This document shows, in pieces, positions 32,613-41,396 of a stretch of DNA of 64,000 bases. The translations under genes and the position numbers were made by a program. How positions within the stretch are numbered: the first letter of the stretch is position 1; each line of letters begins with the position of its first letter. The stretch comes from Spirillospora albida (GTDB lineage Bacteria; Actinomycetota; Actinomycetes; Streptosporangiales; Streptosporangiaceae): NCBI RefSeq assembly GCF_000718255.1, contig NZ_JOFJ01000022.1, positions 1 to 64,000 of the forward strand, given 5' to 3'. The notes beneath the pieces were generated by a model. It saw only the letters and a program-made list of their open reading frames with translations, did no database searches and was not told where the DNA came from.

Positions 32613-32989
32613 TGGCGCATCTCCTTACCGCTGGCTGCGAGGCTTCTGGCTTCGTCGGTCCGCCCGGCGCTGCGCGGACCACCCTGTCCGGTCGCGGGGA
32701 TCGCTCGCGACCTTGATCAGTGTGCCGCCTCTCGCGGCGGGGGCCGCTGGGCCCCCATCTGATTCGGACGGAATAGGGCGATCTACCTGAATCGTTGTGC
32801 GGAATCCGCAAGGATGGCCCGAATGTCGGGTGACGTGCGGAGACCCATGGTGGTCGCGCGATGGGAAAGCGCGACCACTGACGTGACGCGTTTACCCGGA
32901 CGTGGGGTGATCAGTGTCACATCATTGCCCGGACGGTGACCGCTCTGCGGCCTCAGGTCGGAGATTCCCCGGGTTCTGGGGGGTTGTCA

Positions 32990-33000
32990 CTGGTTACCAG
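32990..33000. promoter_or_regulatory. Dyad CTGGTTACCAG upstream of fadE5-like gene
   Basis: A perfect palindrome apart from its central base, 77 bases upstream of the dehydrogenase ATG. It may be a fatty-acid-responsive repressor site; the binding factor is not known. Confidence 0.4.
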
Positions 33001-33020
33001 CGGGTAGCATGATGTCGAGT

Positions 33021-33032
33021 TACTGACCAGTA
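33021..33032. promoter_or_regulatory. Dyad TACTGACCAGTA upstream of fadE5-like gene
   Basis: TACTG and CAGTA are inverted around AC, 44 bases before the ATG. The placement suits an operator overlapping the transcription start. Confidence 0.45.
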
Positions 33033-33076
33033 TGGAGCGGGGCCGCAGGTCGCCGCGGGATCTAACGGAGTCTCGA

Positions 33077-34912
33077 ATGGGGCACTACAAGAGCAACCTC
33101 CGGGACCTGGAGTTCAACCTCTTCGAGGTGTTCAGGCGCCAGGACCTCCTCGGCAAGGGCCCGTACGCGGAGCTCGACGAGGACACCGTGCGCAGCATCC
33201 TCGACGAGGTGAAGCGCCTCGCCGAAGGGCCGCTCGCCGAGTCCTTCGAGGACGCCGACCGCAACCCGCCGAAGTTCGACCCCGCCACCGGCACCGTCAC
33301 GATGCCGGAGAGCTTCAAGAAGTCCTACAAGGCGTGGATGGACGCCGAGTGGTTCCGCCTCGACCTCAACCCCGAGTTCGGCGGCAGCGGCGCTCCCCGC
33401 TCCCTCACCTGGGCGGTCGCCGAGCAGGTCCTGGGCGCCAACCCGGCCGTGTACATGTTCTCGTCCGGCCCCGGCTTCGCCCAGATCCTCTGGCACATCG
33501 GCAACGCCGAGCAGAAGAAGTTCGCCGAGCTGGCCCTCGAGCGCCAGTGGGGCGCCACGATGGTGCTGACCGAGCCCGACGCGGGCTCCGACGTCGGCGC
33601 CGGCCGCACCAAGGCCGTCGAGCAGCCCGACGGCACCTGGCACATCGAGGGCGTCAAGCGCTTCATCACCTCGGCCGAGCACGACATGTCCGACAACATC
33701 TTCCACCTGGTGCTCGCCCGCCCCGAGGGCGCCGGCCCCGGCACCAAGGGCCTGTCGATGTTCCTCGTGCCGAAGTACCTCGTGGACGTCGAAACCGGTG
33801 AGCTCGGCGACCGCAACGGCGCCTACGTCACCAACGTCGAGAAGAAGATGGGCCTCAAGGTCTCCACGACCTGCGAGCTCACCCTCGGCGAGAAGCACCC
33901 CGCGATCGGCTACCTGGTCGGCGACGTCCACGAGGGCATCAAGCAGATGTTCCTCGTCATCGAGTACGCCCGGATGATGGTCGGCACCAAGGCGATCGCC
34001 ACCCTCTCCACCGGCTACCTCAACGCGCTCGAGTACGCCAAGGAGCGCGTCCAGGGCGCCGACATGACGCAGATGACGGACAAGACCGCGCCGCGCGTCA
34101 CGATCACCCACCACCCGGACGTCCGGCGCAGCCTCATGACCCAGAAGGCGTACGCCGAGGGCATGCGGGCGCTCGTCCAGCTGACCGCGTCCTACCAGGA
34201 CGCCGTGCAGATCGCCGAGTTCGAGGGCCGCAAGGACGAGCTCGCCGAGAAGCTCAACGACCTGCTGCTCCCGATCGTCAAGGGCTTCGGCTCCGAGCGC
34301 GCCTACGCGCTGCTGGGCGGCGAGTCGCTGCAGACCCTCGGCGGCTCCGGCTTCCTGCAGGAGTACCCGATCGAGCAGTACATCCGGGACTCCAAGATCG
34401 ACACCCTGTACGAGGGCACCACCGCCATCCAGGGCCTGGACCTGTTCTTCCGGAAGATCCTCCGGGACAACGGCGAGGCGCTGAAGGTGCTCGCGGGCGA
34501 GATCAAGGCGTTCGCCGAGAGCGAGGCCGGCAACGGCCGCCTCAAGAACGAGCGCGCCCTGCTCGCCAAGGGCCTGGACGACGTCCAGGGCATCCTCAAC
34601 CCGATGATCGGGTGGGCCCTCGGCGCCATGGAGGACCCGAAGGAGCTCTACAAGGTCGGGCTCAACTCGTCCCGGTTCCTCCTGGCGCTCGGCGACCTGG
34701 TCGTCGCCTGGCTGCTGTGCCGCCAGGCGGAGGTCGCCCTCACCGCCCTCGGCGGCGGCGACGTCTCCGACGCGGACACGACGTTCTACAACGGCAAGGT
34801 CGCGGCCGCGCAGTTCTTCTGCCAGACCGTCCTGCCGCGCCTGGCGTCCGACCGCGTCGTCACCGAGAACACCAACCTCGACGTGATGGACCTCCCGGAG
34901 GAGTCCTTCTAA
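33077..34912 (+). CDS. fadE5: Acyl-CoA dehydrogenase, FadE5-like
   Basis: A 611-residue long-form acyl-CoA dehydrogenase. The N-terminus MGHYKSNLRDLEFNLFEVF and the total length match mycobacterial FadE5 as I recall it. FAD-binding stretches are MVLTEPDAGSDVGAGRTKA and FITSAEHDMSDNIFHLVLAR. The C-terminal part has GGSGFLQEYPIEQYIRDSKIDTLYEGTTAIQGLD, where the segment YEGTTAIQ is the family signature. FadE5 in mycobacteria accepts a wide range of chain lengths. GGAG at 33067-33070 is six bases before ATG 33077. The gene is monocistronic with a terminator right after it. Confidence 0.93.
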   Translation: MGHYKSNLRDLEFNLFEVFRRQDLLGKGPYAELDEDTVRSILDEVKRLAEGPLAESFEDADRNPPKFDPATGTVTMPESFKKSYKAWMDAEWFRLDLNPEFGGSGAPRSLTWAVAEQVLGANPAVYMFSSGPGFAQILWHIGNAEQKKFAELALERQWGATMVLTEPDAGSDVGAGRTKAVEQPDGTWHIEGVKRFITSAEHDMSDNIFHLVLARPEGAGPGTKGLSMFLVPKYLVDVETGELGDRNGAYVTNVEKKMGLKVSTTCELTLGEKHPAIGYLVGDVHEGIKQMFLVIEYARMMVGTKAIATLSTGYLNALEYAKERVQGADMTQMTDKTAPRVTITHHPDVRRSLMTQKAYAEGMRALVQLTASYQDAVQIAEFEGRKDELAEKLNDLLLPIVKGFGSERAYALLGGESLQTLGGSGFLQEYPIEQYIRDSKIDTLYEGTTAIQGLDLFFRKILRDNGEALKVLAGEIKAFAESEAGNGRLKNERALLAKGLDDVQGILNPMIGWALGAMEDPKELYKVGLNSSRFLLALGDLVVAWLLCRQAEVALTALGGGDVSDADTTFYNGKVAAAQFFCQTVLPRLASDRVVTENTNLDVMDLPEESF

Positions 34913-34944
34913 GTCGGTACCTCCGCCTCCCGCGGAGTCAATGG

Positions 34945-34976
34945 CGACGGCCCCCGCCTCGTGGCGGGGGCCGTCG
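34945..34976. terminator. Bidirectional terminator, fadE5-like / bkd operon
   Basis: A 14-bp perfect stem (CGACGGCCCCCGCC at 34945-34958 with 34963-34976) and a TCGT loop, between convergent transcription units. Confidence 0.85.
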
Positions 34977-34990
34977 TCGTTAAGGCGCGC

Positions 34991-36382
34991 CTATCCCCAG
35001 GCGAGCATGCGGATGGGGTCCTCCAGCATGGCTCCGACGTCCTTGAGGACCTTGGAGCCGAGCTCGCCGTCGATGATGCGGTGGTCGAACGACAGGGCCA
35101 GCGTGGTGACCTTGCGGATCGCCAGCTCGCCCTCGTGGACCCACGGCATGTCGCGGATCTGGCCGAACGCCAGGATCGCGGCCTCCCCGGGCGTGATGAT
35201 CGGGGTGCCGGTGTCCACGCCGAACACGCCCACGTTCGTGATCGTGATCGTGCCGTCCGACAGGTCGGCGGGCGACGCCCTGCCCGCCCGCGCCTTCTCC
35301 GCCAGCTCGGTGAGCGCGCGGGCCAGGCCGGGCAGCGAGAGGTCCTGCGCGTCCTTGATCTTCGGGACGAGCAGGCCGCGCTCGGTCGCCGCCGCGATCC
35401 CGAGGTTCACGTACCGCTTGACGACGATCTCGGCGGAGCCGTCCGGCAGATCCGCCCAGGCCGCGTTCGCCATGGGGTGACGGGCCACGGCCGTGAGCAG
35501 TGCCCGCGCCACCAGCAGCAGCGGGGAGACCTTCACGTCCGCGAACTCCGGCAGCTCCCGGAGGCGCTTGACGGTCTCCATCGTGCGGGTCACGTCGACC
35601 TGGAGGAACTCGGTGACGTGCGGCGCGGAGAACGCCGAGCCGGTCATCGCCGCCGCGGTCGCCTTGCGGACGCCCTTGACGAGGATGCGCTCCTCCCGGC
35701 CCGCCGGTGCCGCCTGGGGGGCGACCCGGGGCGCCTGCGCCGGCCCCGACCGCGCGGCCAGGATGTCGTCCCGCGTGATGGAGCCCTGCGGGCCGGTCCC
35801 GGTGATCGTCGCGAGGTCGACGCCGAGGTCCTTGGCCATCTTGCGGACGGGGGGCTTGGCCAGCGGCAGCGCGTTGCGCGGGGCCGTGGGCGCCGGAGCG
35901 GAGGGAGCCGGGGCGGGGGCGGACACAGGTGCCGCCGGGGCGGGAGCGGGCGCCTCGGCGCCGTTCGCGCCCTTCCTGGGCCGCCTCTTGGTCGCGCCCT
36001 CCTTGACCCCGTAACCGACCAGGACGGGCTGGCGCTTCGGCTCCGGCGCCGTCATGCCCGGCTCGTCGATGGTCGGGATCATGTCCTGCTTGAGCGCGGC
36101 GGGCTGCGCCGGCTGCGACTCGGCCGGTTCGCCCTCGCCGGTGTCGACCGAGATGATCGGGACCCCGACGTCCACCGTCCGCCCCTCCTCGACCAGCAGC
36201 TCGGCGACGACGCCCTCGAACGGGCACGGCAGCTCGACGATCGCCTTCGCGGTCTCGATCTCCACGATCGTCTGGTTGACCTCGACGGTGTCGCCCGGCT
36301 GGACGTGCCACTTCACGATCTCGGCCTCGGTGAGGCCCTCGCCCACGTCCGGGAGCTTGAACTGCTTCACCGCCGTCACCAT
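34991..36382 (-). CDS. bkdC: 2-oxoacid dehydrogenase E2 (dihydrolipoyl acyltransferase)
   Basis: A 463-residue E2 with the full domain order. There is one lipoyl domain (VEVNQTIVEIETAKAIVELP, lipoyl-Lys in ETAKA, about residue 46), an Ala/Pro linker, and an E3/E1-binding domain (PPVRKMAKDLGVDLATITGTG). The catalytic domain ends TTLALSFDHRIIDGE, with the His and Asp of HRxxDG. Together with E1 it makes the branched-chain oxoacid complex. Its ATG overlaps the E1-beta stop by seven bases. No E3 gene lies nearby, so a shared dihydrolipoamide dehydrogenase is expected. Confidence 0.93.
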   Translation of the reverse strand: MVTAVKQFKLPDVGEGLTEAEIVKWHVQPGDTVEVNQTIVEIETAKAIVELPCPFEGVVAELLVEEGRTVDVGVPIISVDTGEGEPAESQPAQPAALKQDMIPTIDEPGMTAPEPKRQPVLVGYGVKEGATKRRPRKGANGAEAPAPAPAAPVSAPAPAPSAPAPTAPRNALPLAKPPVRKMAKDLGVDLATITGTGPQGSITRDDILAARSGPAQAPRVAPQAAPAGREERILVKGVRKATAAAMTGSAFSAPHVTEFLQVDVTRTMETVKRLRELPEFADVKVSPLLLVARALLTAVARHPMANAAWADLPDGSAEIVVKRYVNLGIAAATERGLLVPKIKDAQDLSLPGLARALTELAEKARAGRASPADLSDGTITITNVGVFGVDTGTPIITPGEAAILAFGQIRDMPWVHEGELAIRKVTTLALSFDHRIIDGELGSKVLKDVGAMLEDPIRMLAWG

Positions 36383-37353
36383 CCGAAGGTCCGGTCGACC
36401 GCGTCCAGGATGCGGTCGAGGTCGGGCAGGTAGTGGTCCTCGATGCGGGACGGCGGGTAGGGCGTGGAGAAGCCGCCGACGCGCAGCACCGGCGCCTCCA
36501 GCCGGTAGAAGCACCGCTCGGTGATGCGGGCGGCCAGCTCGGCGCCGTAGCCGCTGAACACGGCCGCCTCGTGGACGACGACGCAGCGCCCCGTCCGGTG
36601 GACCGACGCCGTGACCGTCTCGATGTCGAGGGGGTTGAGCGAGCGCAGGTCGATGACCTCGACCGACCGGCCCTCCTCGCCCGCCGCGACGGCCGCCTCC
36701 AGGCACGTCTTCACCGCCGGCCCGTAGGACAGGACGGTGACGTCGTCGCCGGGCCGGACGACCCTCGCCGCGTGCAGCGGCGTCCAGTCCGCGGTCTCGG
36801 TGTCCACGTCGGCCTTGTCCCAGTACCGGCGCTTCGGCTCGAAGAACACGACCGGGTCGGGCGAGGCGATCGACTGCTGGATCATCGAGTACGCGTCGGC
36901 CGGGTTCGAGCACGCCACGACCCGCAGGCCCGCGGTGTGCGTGAAGTACACCTCCGGCGACTCCGAGTGGTGCTCGACCGCGCCGATGCCGCCGCCGCAC
37001 GGGATCCGGACGACGACCGGCAGCTCGACCTTGCCGAGCGACCGCATCCGCATCTTCGCGAGCTGGGTGATGATCTGGTCGACGGCGGGGAACACGAACC
37101 CGTCGAACTGGATCTCGACGACGGGCCGGTAGCCGCGGAGCGCCAGCCCGATCGCGGTGCCGACGATGCCGGACTCCGCGAGCGGCGTGTCGATGACGCG
37201 CTCCTCGCCGAAGTCCTTCTGCAGGCCGTCCGTGATGCGGAACACGCCGCCGAGCTTCCCGACGTCCTCACCCATGATGAGGACCTTCGGGTCGTCGTCC
37301 ATGGCCTTGCGCAGGCCCTCGTTCAGCGCCTTGCCGAGCGTCAGGGTCGTCAT
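36376..37353 (-). CDS. bkdB: Branched-chain 2-oxoacid dehydrogenase E1 beta subunit
   Basis: A 325-residue transketolase-type beta subunit: MTTLTLGKALNEGLRKAM, then VLIMGEDVGKLGGVFRIT, VIDTPLAESGIVGTAIGLAL, and VEHHSESPEVYFTHTAGLRVV. The last segment carries the conserved His residues of the E1 beta active site. With the alpha subunit it decarboxylates branched 2-oxoacids and loads the E2 lipoyl group. It overlaps the alpha gene by four bases (ATGA) and the E2 gene by seven, so the operon is translationally coupled. Confidence 0.94.
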   Translation of the reverse strand: MTTLTLGKALNEGLRKAMDDDPKVLIMGEDVGKLGGVFRITDGLQKDFGEERVIDTPLAESGIVGTAIGLALRGYRPVVEIQFDGFVFPAVDQIITQLAKMRMRSLGKVELPVVVRIPCGGGIGAVEHHSESPEVYFTHTAGLRVVACSNPADAYSMIQQSIASPDPVVFFEPKRRYWDKADVDTETADWTPLHAARVVRPGDDVTVLSYGPAVKTCLEAAVAAGEEGRSVEVIDLRSLNPLDIETVTASVHRTGRCVVVHEAAVFSGYGAELAARITERCFYRLEAPVLRVGGFSTPYPPSRIEDHYLPDLDRILDAVDRTFGW

Positions 37354-38480
37354 CGGGAAGCCTCCTCGAAGGACGCCAGGTAGGCGGCGAACTGCTCCTG
37401 CTCCTCCGTCATCAGCGGATGCGGCTCCGCGTACACGTTCTCGAAAATGGACAGCGGCTCCGGGTCGGGCAGCGCGAGGCACGCCGCCCGCAGCTCCCTG
37501 GCCATGGCCTTGGCGTCCGCCTCGACCTCCTCGAAGAAGGCCGAGTCGGCGAGGTCGCCCCGGACGAGGTATGCCTTCACCCGCTCGATGGGGTCCTTGA
37601 GCTTCCACGCCTCCTCCTCGGCCTTGAGCCGGTAGCGCGTGGGGTCGTCCGTGGTGGTGTGGGCGCCCATCCGGTAGGTGTACGCCTCGATGAACGTGGG
37701 GCCCTGCCCCGTGCGGGCGGCCTCGAGGGCCTTGCGGGTTACGGCGAGGCAGGCGAAGACGTCGTTGCCGTCCACCCGGACGCCCGGGAACCCGTACCCC
37801 TGCGCGCGCCGGTACAGCGGGATGCGCGTCTGCTTCTCCAGGGGCTCGGAGATGGCCCACTGGTTGTTCTGGCAGAAGAACACGATCGGCGCGTTGAAGA
37901 CGGACGCGAACACGAACGACTCGTTCACGTCGCCCTGCGAGGTGGCGCCGTCCCCGAAGTAGGCGATCGTGGCGCCCGCCGAGGGCGTGCCCAGCACCCC
38001 GTCCCGCTGGATGCCCATCGCGTACCCGGTGGCGTGGAGCGTCTGGCTGCCGATCACGATCGTGTAGAGGTGGAACCCGTACTTGGCGGGGTCCCAGCCG
38101 CCGTGGTTGACGCCGCGGAACAGCCCCAGCAGGTTCAGGGGGTCGACGTCCCGGCACCAGGCCACTCCGTGCTCCCGGTACGTCGGGAACACCATGTCGT
38201 GCTCGCCGAGCGCGCGCCCGGACCCGATCTGCGCCGCCTCCTGCCCGAGCAGCGACGCCCAGATGCCGAGCTCGCCCTGCCGGGTGAGCGCGACGGCCTC
38301 CAGATCGATGCGCCGGACGGTCACCAGGTCGCGGTACAGCGCGCGGACCTCGTCGGCGCCGAGCTCGAGGGGGTAGTCGGGGTGCTCGACCCGCTGCCCC
38401 TCGGGGGTGAGCAGCTGGACGAGTTCCGGCTCGGCGGGCCCAGGGTCGCCCGGCGCGCCGCGGACGGAGTCGATCGTCAT
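37350..38480 (-). CDS. bkdA: Branched-chain 2-oxoacid dehydrogenase E1 alpha subunit
   Basis: A 376-residue TPP-dependent alpha subunit. The TPP motif is AYFGDGATSQGDVNESFVFA ... NNQWAIS (GDG-x~26-NN), and YRMGAHTTTDDPTRYR is the phosphorylation-loop region. The N-terminus PELVQLLTPEGQRVEHPDYPL closely resembles actinobacterial branched-chain (bkd) rather than pyruvate enzymes. ATG 38480 has GAGGAG eight bases upstream; the frame is open to 38579. This is the first gene of the E1-alpha, E1-beta, E2 operon, which supplies branched acyl-CoA starters for fatty acids and complements the valine dehydrogenase at 55 kb. Confidence 0.93.
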   Translation of the reverse strand: MTIDSVRGAPGDPGPAEPELVQLLTPEGQRVEHPDYPLELGADEVRALYRDLVTVRRIDLEAVALTRQGELGIWASLLGQEAAQIGSGRALGEHDMVFPTYREHGVAWCRDVDPLNLLGLFRGVNHGGWDPAKYGFHLYTIVIGSQTLHATGYAMGIQRDGVLGTPSAGATIAYFGDGATSQGDVNESFVFASVFNAPIVFFCQNNQWAISEPLEKQTRIPLYRRAQGYGFPGVRVDGNDVFACLAVTRKALEAARTGQGPTFIEAYTYRMGAHTTTDDPTRYRLKAEEEAWKLKDPIERVKAYLVRGDLADSAFFEEVEADAKAMARELRAACLALPDPEPLSIFENVYAEPHPLMTEEQEQFAAYLASFEEASR

Positions 38481-38689
38481 CGATGACACTCCTCGGTCGG
38501 GGCCGGAACGCGGGATCGCCGCACGCCGGCCGGTATCAGTGGCCTCTTCACCCCGGTAAGGGACAAAAGCCGCTGACACCCATGGTGGCAGACATCACAC
38601 CCATCTTCGCAAGCCCTACTTGCACGGGTCCCTACCCGCCACCCGCGCCGTCCACCCGGAACCGGCCGTGAGCCCCCGGTCGCCCTCCG

Positions 38690-40309
38690 CTACTCGCGGG
38701 ACAGTGCCCGGGTGGCTCCGGCGGCGACCGTCAGGCCGAGGAGGATGCCGCTCACGACGATGAAGTTCGCGATCCACTGGTAGACGCCTTTGGGCGCGAA
38801 TTCCATTTCCTGGCCGAGATATCCGATCGGCAGGAGGAGATCGAGCGTGTAGAAGAAAGGGTTGAAATGTGGATGATGTCCGTCGTCGAGGACGGACGGC
38901 TTGTGGAGCGAGAACACGATCGTCCCGAATGCCAGCAGCCCGATCAGCCAGCTCGCGGCGCGGAACGGGCGGTAGCCGTAGCCGACGAGGGCGTCCTGCA
39001 GGTAGCCGAAGACGCGCAGCGGCACGCCCTGGGTGCGGCGCCGGTCGCGGGCCTTCGCGAGGAGGACCGAGCGCCCATCGGCGTCCAGTCCGAGGGCGCG
39101 GTACGTCTGCGCGAGGCGCTCGTAGGGCTGCGGGGCGTAGCCGTCGGTGTCGCGCCGGATCCAGGCGAGGCGCTCGCGTCCGGTGAGGGGCGGATCGAGG
39201 GTCTCGTACTGCAGGCCGTCCAGCTGGAGGCGGCTCGCCCACGTGTCCTTGGCGTCCCGCAGGAGGTTGATGCGGGCGAACGACAGGTCGGCGACGCCCT
39301 TGATCGCCTCAGCGGGCCGCAGCAGGACCTCCTCCGCCTGGAGCCGCTGCAGGCTCAGGGCGGTGCCCTCCTCGTGGTTCAGGATGGCGCCGCGCAGGCT
39401 GAGCTGCCCGGTGACGCGGGCGCCCGCGAAGCTGACGGCGCCGGCCACGGTGAAGCCGTCCGAGCAGTAGACGTCGGTCTCGACGGCGAGGTCATCGGCG
39501 TTCAGCGCGGTCCCGCCGGGGTGCGTGAGGCGGGCGCCGACGAACGACAGGTAGCCGCCGACGCGGGCGCCGCGCAGCCGGACCTCGCCCTCGGCGGTGA
39601 AACCGCCGTCGCAGAACACGTTCGCCGCGACGTCCAGGCGGCTCGCGTAGAGGGCGACACCGGACGGGTTGTGCAGCCGCGCCTGCCGGAAGATCAGCTG
39701 GCCGCCGACGTGCGCGCCGGGCAGCCGGACCTCGCCGTTCGCCGCGAAACCCTGGTCGCAGTAGACGTTCGCGTCGACGCTGAGCCGGTCGGCGAGCAGG
39801 GCGTCACCGCCGGGATTGGCCAGCTGGACGCCCGACATGTTCAGGATGCCGGTGATGTGTGCCCCGTCCAGCCAGAGCCCGCCGGAGATGTAGCTGCCCT
39901 CCAGCCACAGGTGGCCGTCGACCCGGGTGCCTGACGCGACCAGCCCCGGCAGGCGGCAGCGCATCAGATGGACGCTGTTCATGGTCGCCCAGTACAGGTG
40001 CGGCGCCTCGTCGAACACGCATCCGGTGAGCGCCAGCGGCACCGTCACCTCGGCGTGCCCGAGGTTCAGCGAGCCGGTCACCCGCGCGCCCGTCAGGCGG
40101 ACCGCCGCGACCTGCCCCGGAACCCGCTCCACCGCCCCGACGAGCAGCGCGACGAGCACCTCCGCCCGGATGACGCGCTCCCGGCCCCAGCGGTCGGCGT
40201 AGGCCGGGTCGTCGAGGGCGGCGTCGCCGGACGACAGGTCCACGGACTCACCGCTCGGGAACGCCGTCCACAGCCGGCGTTCCGCTGGGGTCAGGTCGTC
40301 GATGTTCAT
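38690..40309 (-). CDS. Repeat-rich membrane protein B (beta-helix-like), unknown function
   Basis: A 539-residue paralogue of the protein at 28839. It shares the head LTPAERRLWTAFPSGESVDLSS, the linker YERLAQTYRALGLDADGRSVLLAKARDRRR, and C-terminal helices (ASWLIGLLAFGTIVFS, FIVVSGILLGLTVAAGA). Its centre contains at least three clear tandem units of about 44 residues, each with an AL-A-x-L motif, an N-V-Y/F-C-D-x-GF motif and a GEVRL-x-GA-x-VGG motif, which fits a regular beta-helix with stacked Cys. The ATG at 40309 is preceded by GGAG at seven bases. No enzymatic motif is visible; its place between bkd and purS gives no clue. Confidence 0.75.
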   Translation of the reverse strand: MNIDDLTPAERRLWTAFPSGESVDLSSGDAALDDPAYADRWGRERVIRAEVLVALLVGAVERVPGQVAAVRLTGARVTGSLNLGHAEVTVPLALTGCVFDEAPHLYWATMNSVHLMRCRLPGLVASGTRVDGHLWLEGSYISGGLWLDGAHITGILNMSGVQLANPGGDALLADRLSVDANVYCDQGFAANGEVRLPGAHVGGQLIFRQARLHNPSGVALYASRLDVAANVFCDGGFTAEGEVRLRGARVGGYLSFVGARLTHPGGTALNADDLAVETDVYCSDGFTVAGAVSFAGARVTGQLSLRGAILNHEEGTALSLQRLQAEEVLLRPAEAIKGVADLSFARINLLRDAKDTWASRLQLDGLQYETLDPPLTGRERLAWIRRDTDGYAPQPYERLAQTYRALGLDADGRSVLLAKARDRRRTQGVPLRVFGYLQDALVGYGYRPFRAASWLIGLLAFGTIVFSLHKPSVLDDGHHPHFNPFFYTLDLLLPIGYLGQEMEFAPKGVYQWIANFIVVSGILLGLTVAAGATRALSRE

Positions 40310-40404
40310 CGGGCGGCTCCGTGGGTGCGGGTGGGCTCTGCCCCGTAATGGTGCCGTACGCTTCTCCATCGTCAGGAAAAATGCAGATCAGTGAGGGGGC
40401 GGTC

Positions 40405-40647
40405 GTGGCGCGCGTCGTCGTGGACGTCATGCTCAAGCCGGAGATCCTCGACCCGCAGGGCCAGGCGATCGCCCGGAAACTGCCGCAGATGGGGTACGAG
40501 GGCGTCGTCGCCGTCCGGCAGGGCAAGCGGTTCGAGGTGGAACTGGAGGGGCCCGCGGACGACGCGGCCCTGGAGCGGGTCCACAAGATCGCGGAGGCGC
40601 TGCTGGCGAACCCCGTCATCGAGAACTTCGAGGTCCGCGTTCTCTAA
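40405..40647 (+). CDS. purS: Phosphoribosylformylglycinamidine synthase subunit PurS
   Basis: An 80-residue PurS, of normal length: VARVVVDVMLKPEILDPQGQAI, VRQGKRFEVELEG, then HKIAEALLANPVIENFEVRVL. It dimerises to bridge PurL and PurQ in FGAR amidotransferase. The GTG at 40405 follows GAGGGGG by five bases; an open frame extends upstream to 40321 but lacks family similarity. PurQ and PurL follow downstream, though here an RsbW-like gene intervenes. Confidence 0.95.
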   Translation: MARVVVDVMLKPEILDPQGQAIARKLPQMGYEGVVAVRQGKRFEVELEGPADDAALERVHKIAEALLANPVIENFEVRVL

Positions 40648-40846
40648 CGTCCGGCGGGTAATGGCACGGAATGATGTTCGTCTTGTTTCGTTCCAAAACC
40701 TCCGCACATTTTGCCGGGACGCCGGTGATTCGACGGAAAGACCCGACAGTCTAGCGATTACGGAAGATTCCCCCGGGGAACTGTTAGCTGCGTCGAGTCG
40801 TCGAGACGCTCCCGGGGCGGGGGAACCTCCCGGGACATGACAGAGG

Positions 40847-41302
40847 GTGTCCGGGGTGGATATGAGGTTCTCGCTCGCGCTACCGCGTGAGGCACCGAGC
40901 ATTCCGGTGATCCGCAAAGTGCTGGGGGGCGCGCTGCGGGGCCTCGGCGTCTGCGAGGACTGCGTCGCCGACATCCTCGTCGCCACGTCCGAGGCGTGCA
41001 CCAACGCGATCCTGCACGCGCGCGCCTCCGGCGGCTTCGAGGTCACCGGCTCCATCGACGCCGGCGTCTGCGTCCTCACCGTCCGCGACGGCGGCCGCGG
41101 CCCGCGCCCCGCCCCGGCGGACCGGGGGATCTTGGCCGAATCCGGGCGCGGCCTTAAGATCATGCAGGCGCTGATGGACGACCTGAGCATCGACACCGCG
41201 CCCGACCGGGGCACGATCGTCCGCCTGCGGAAACGCCTCACCTGGCGGGACGGCGCCCTCGGGGGACGCCTCGATCACCGGCTCGTCCACAGCGCCGGGT
41301 AG
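40847..41302 (+). CDS. RsbW-like ATP-binding protein between purS and purQ
   Basis: A GHKL ATPase domain of up to 151 residues: N box ATSEACTNAILHARASG, G1 VLTVRDGGRGPRP, G2 SGRGLKIMQALMDDLSID. It is homologous in layout to the protein at 15931 (IRKVLGGALRGLGVCEDCVADILVATSE versus RHTLDASLRGLGVDSEVRADIALALGE, compared in parts). These proteins control sigma factors by kinase or binding action; its partner is not adjacent. GTG at 40847 or 40856, or ATG 40862, could be the start. A C-terminal tail of about 20 residues lies beyond the fold. Confidence 0.8.
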   Translation: MSGVDMRFSLALPREAPSIPVIRKVLGGALRGLGVCEDCVADILVATSEACTNAILHARASGGFEVTGSIDAGVCVLTVRDGGRGPRPAPADRGILAESGRGLKIMQALMDDLSIDTAPDRGTIVRLRKRLTWRDGALGGRLDHRLVHSAG

Positions 41303-41396
41303 ATTGGTAGCCGCGCGGGGGGATTGCGACGCGCAGGTGAACGGGGGACCACACCCGACCGTCCCGGCCGCACCTCGTTTCGGAGGAACAGAACTG

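Larger units (their letters stand above)
32613..33076. promoter_or_regulatory. Long divergent intergenic region, ugd / fadE5-like
   Basis: These 464 bases contain no convincing gene. Visible structures are a 10-bp hairpin (GTGGTCGCGC at 32850-32859 with 32869-32878), the palindrome CTGGTTACCAG at 32990-33000, and the dyad TACTGACCAGTA at 33021-33032. The two dyads lie 77 and 45 bases before the dehydrogenase ATG and look like regulator sites for that gene. Confidence 0.5.

Noticed and set aside
30324..32762. Open plus-strand frame of 812 codons across spo0M and ugd
   Set aside because: It runs antisense to two well-supported genes and a terminator and has no domain.
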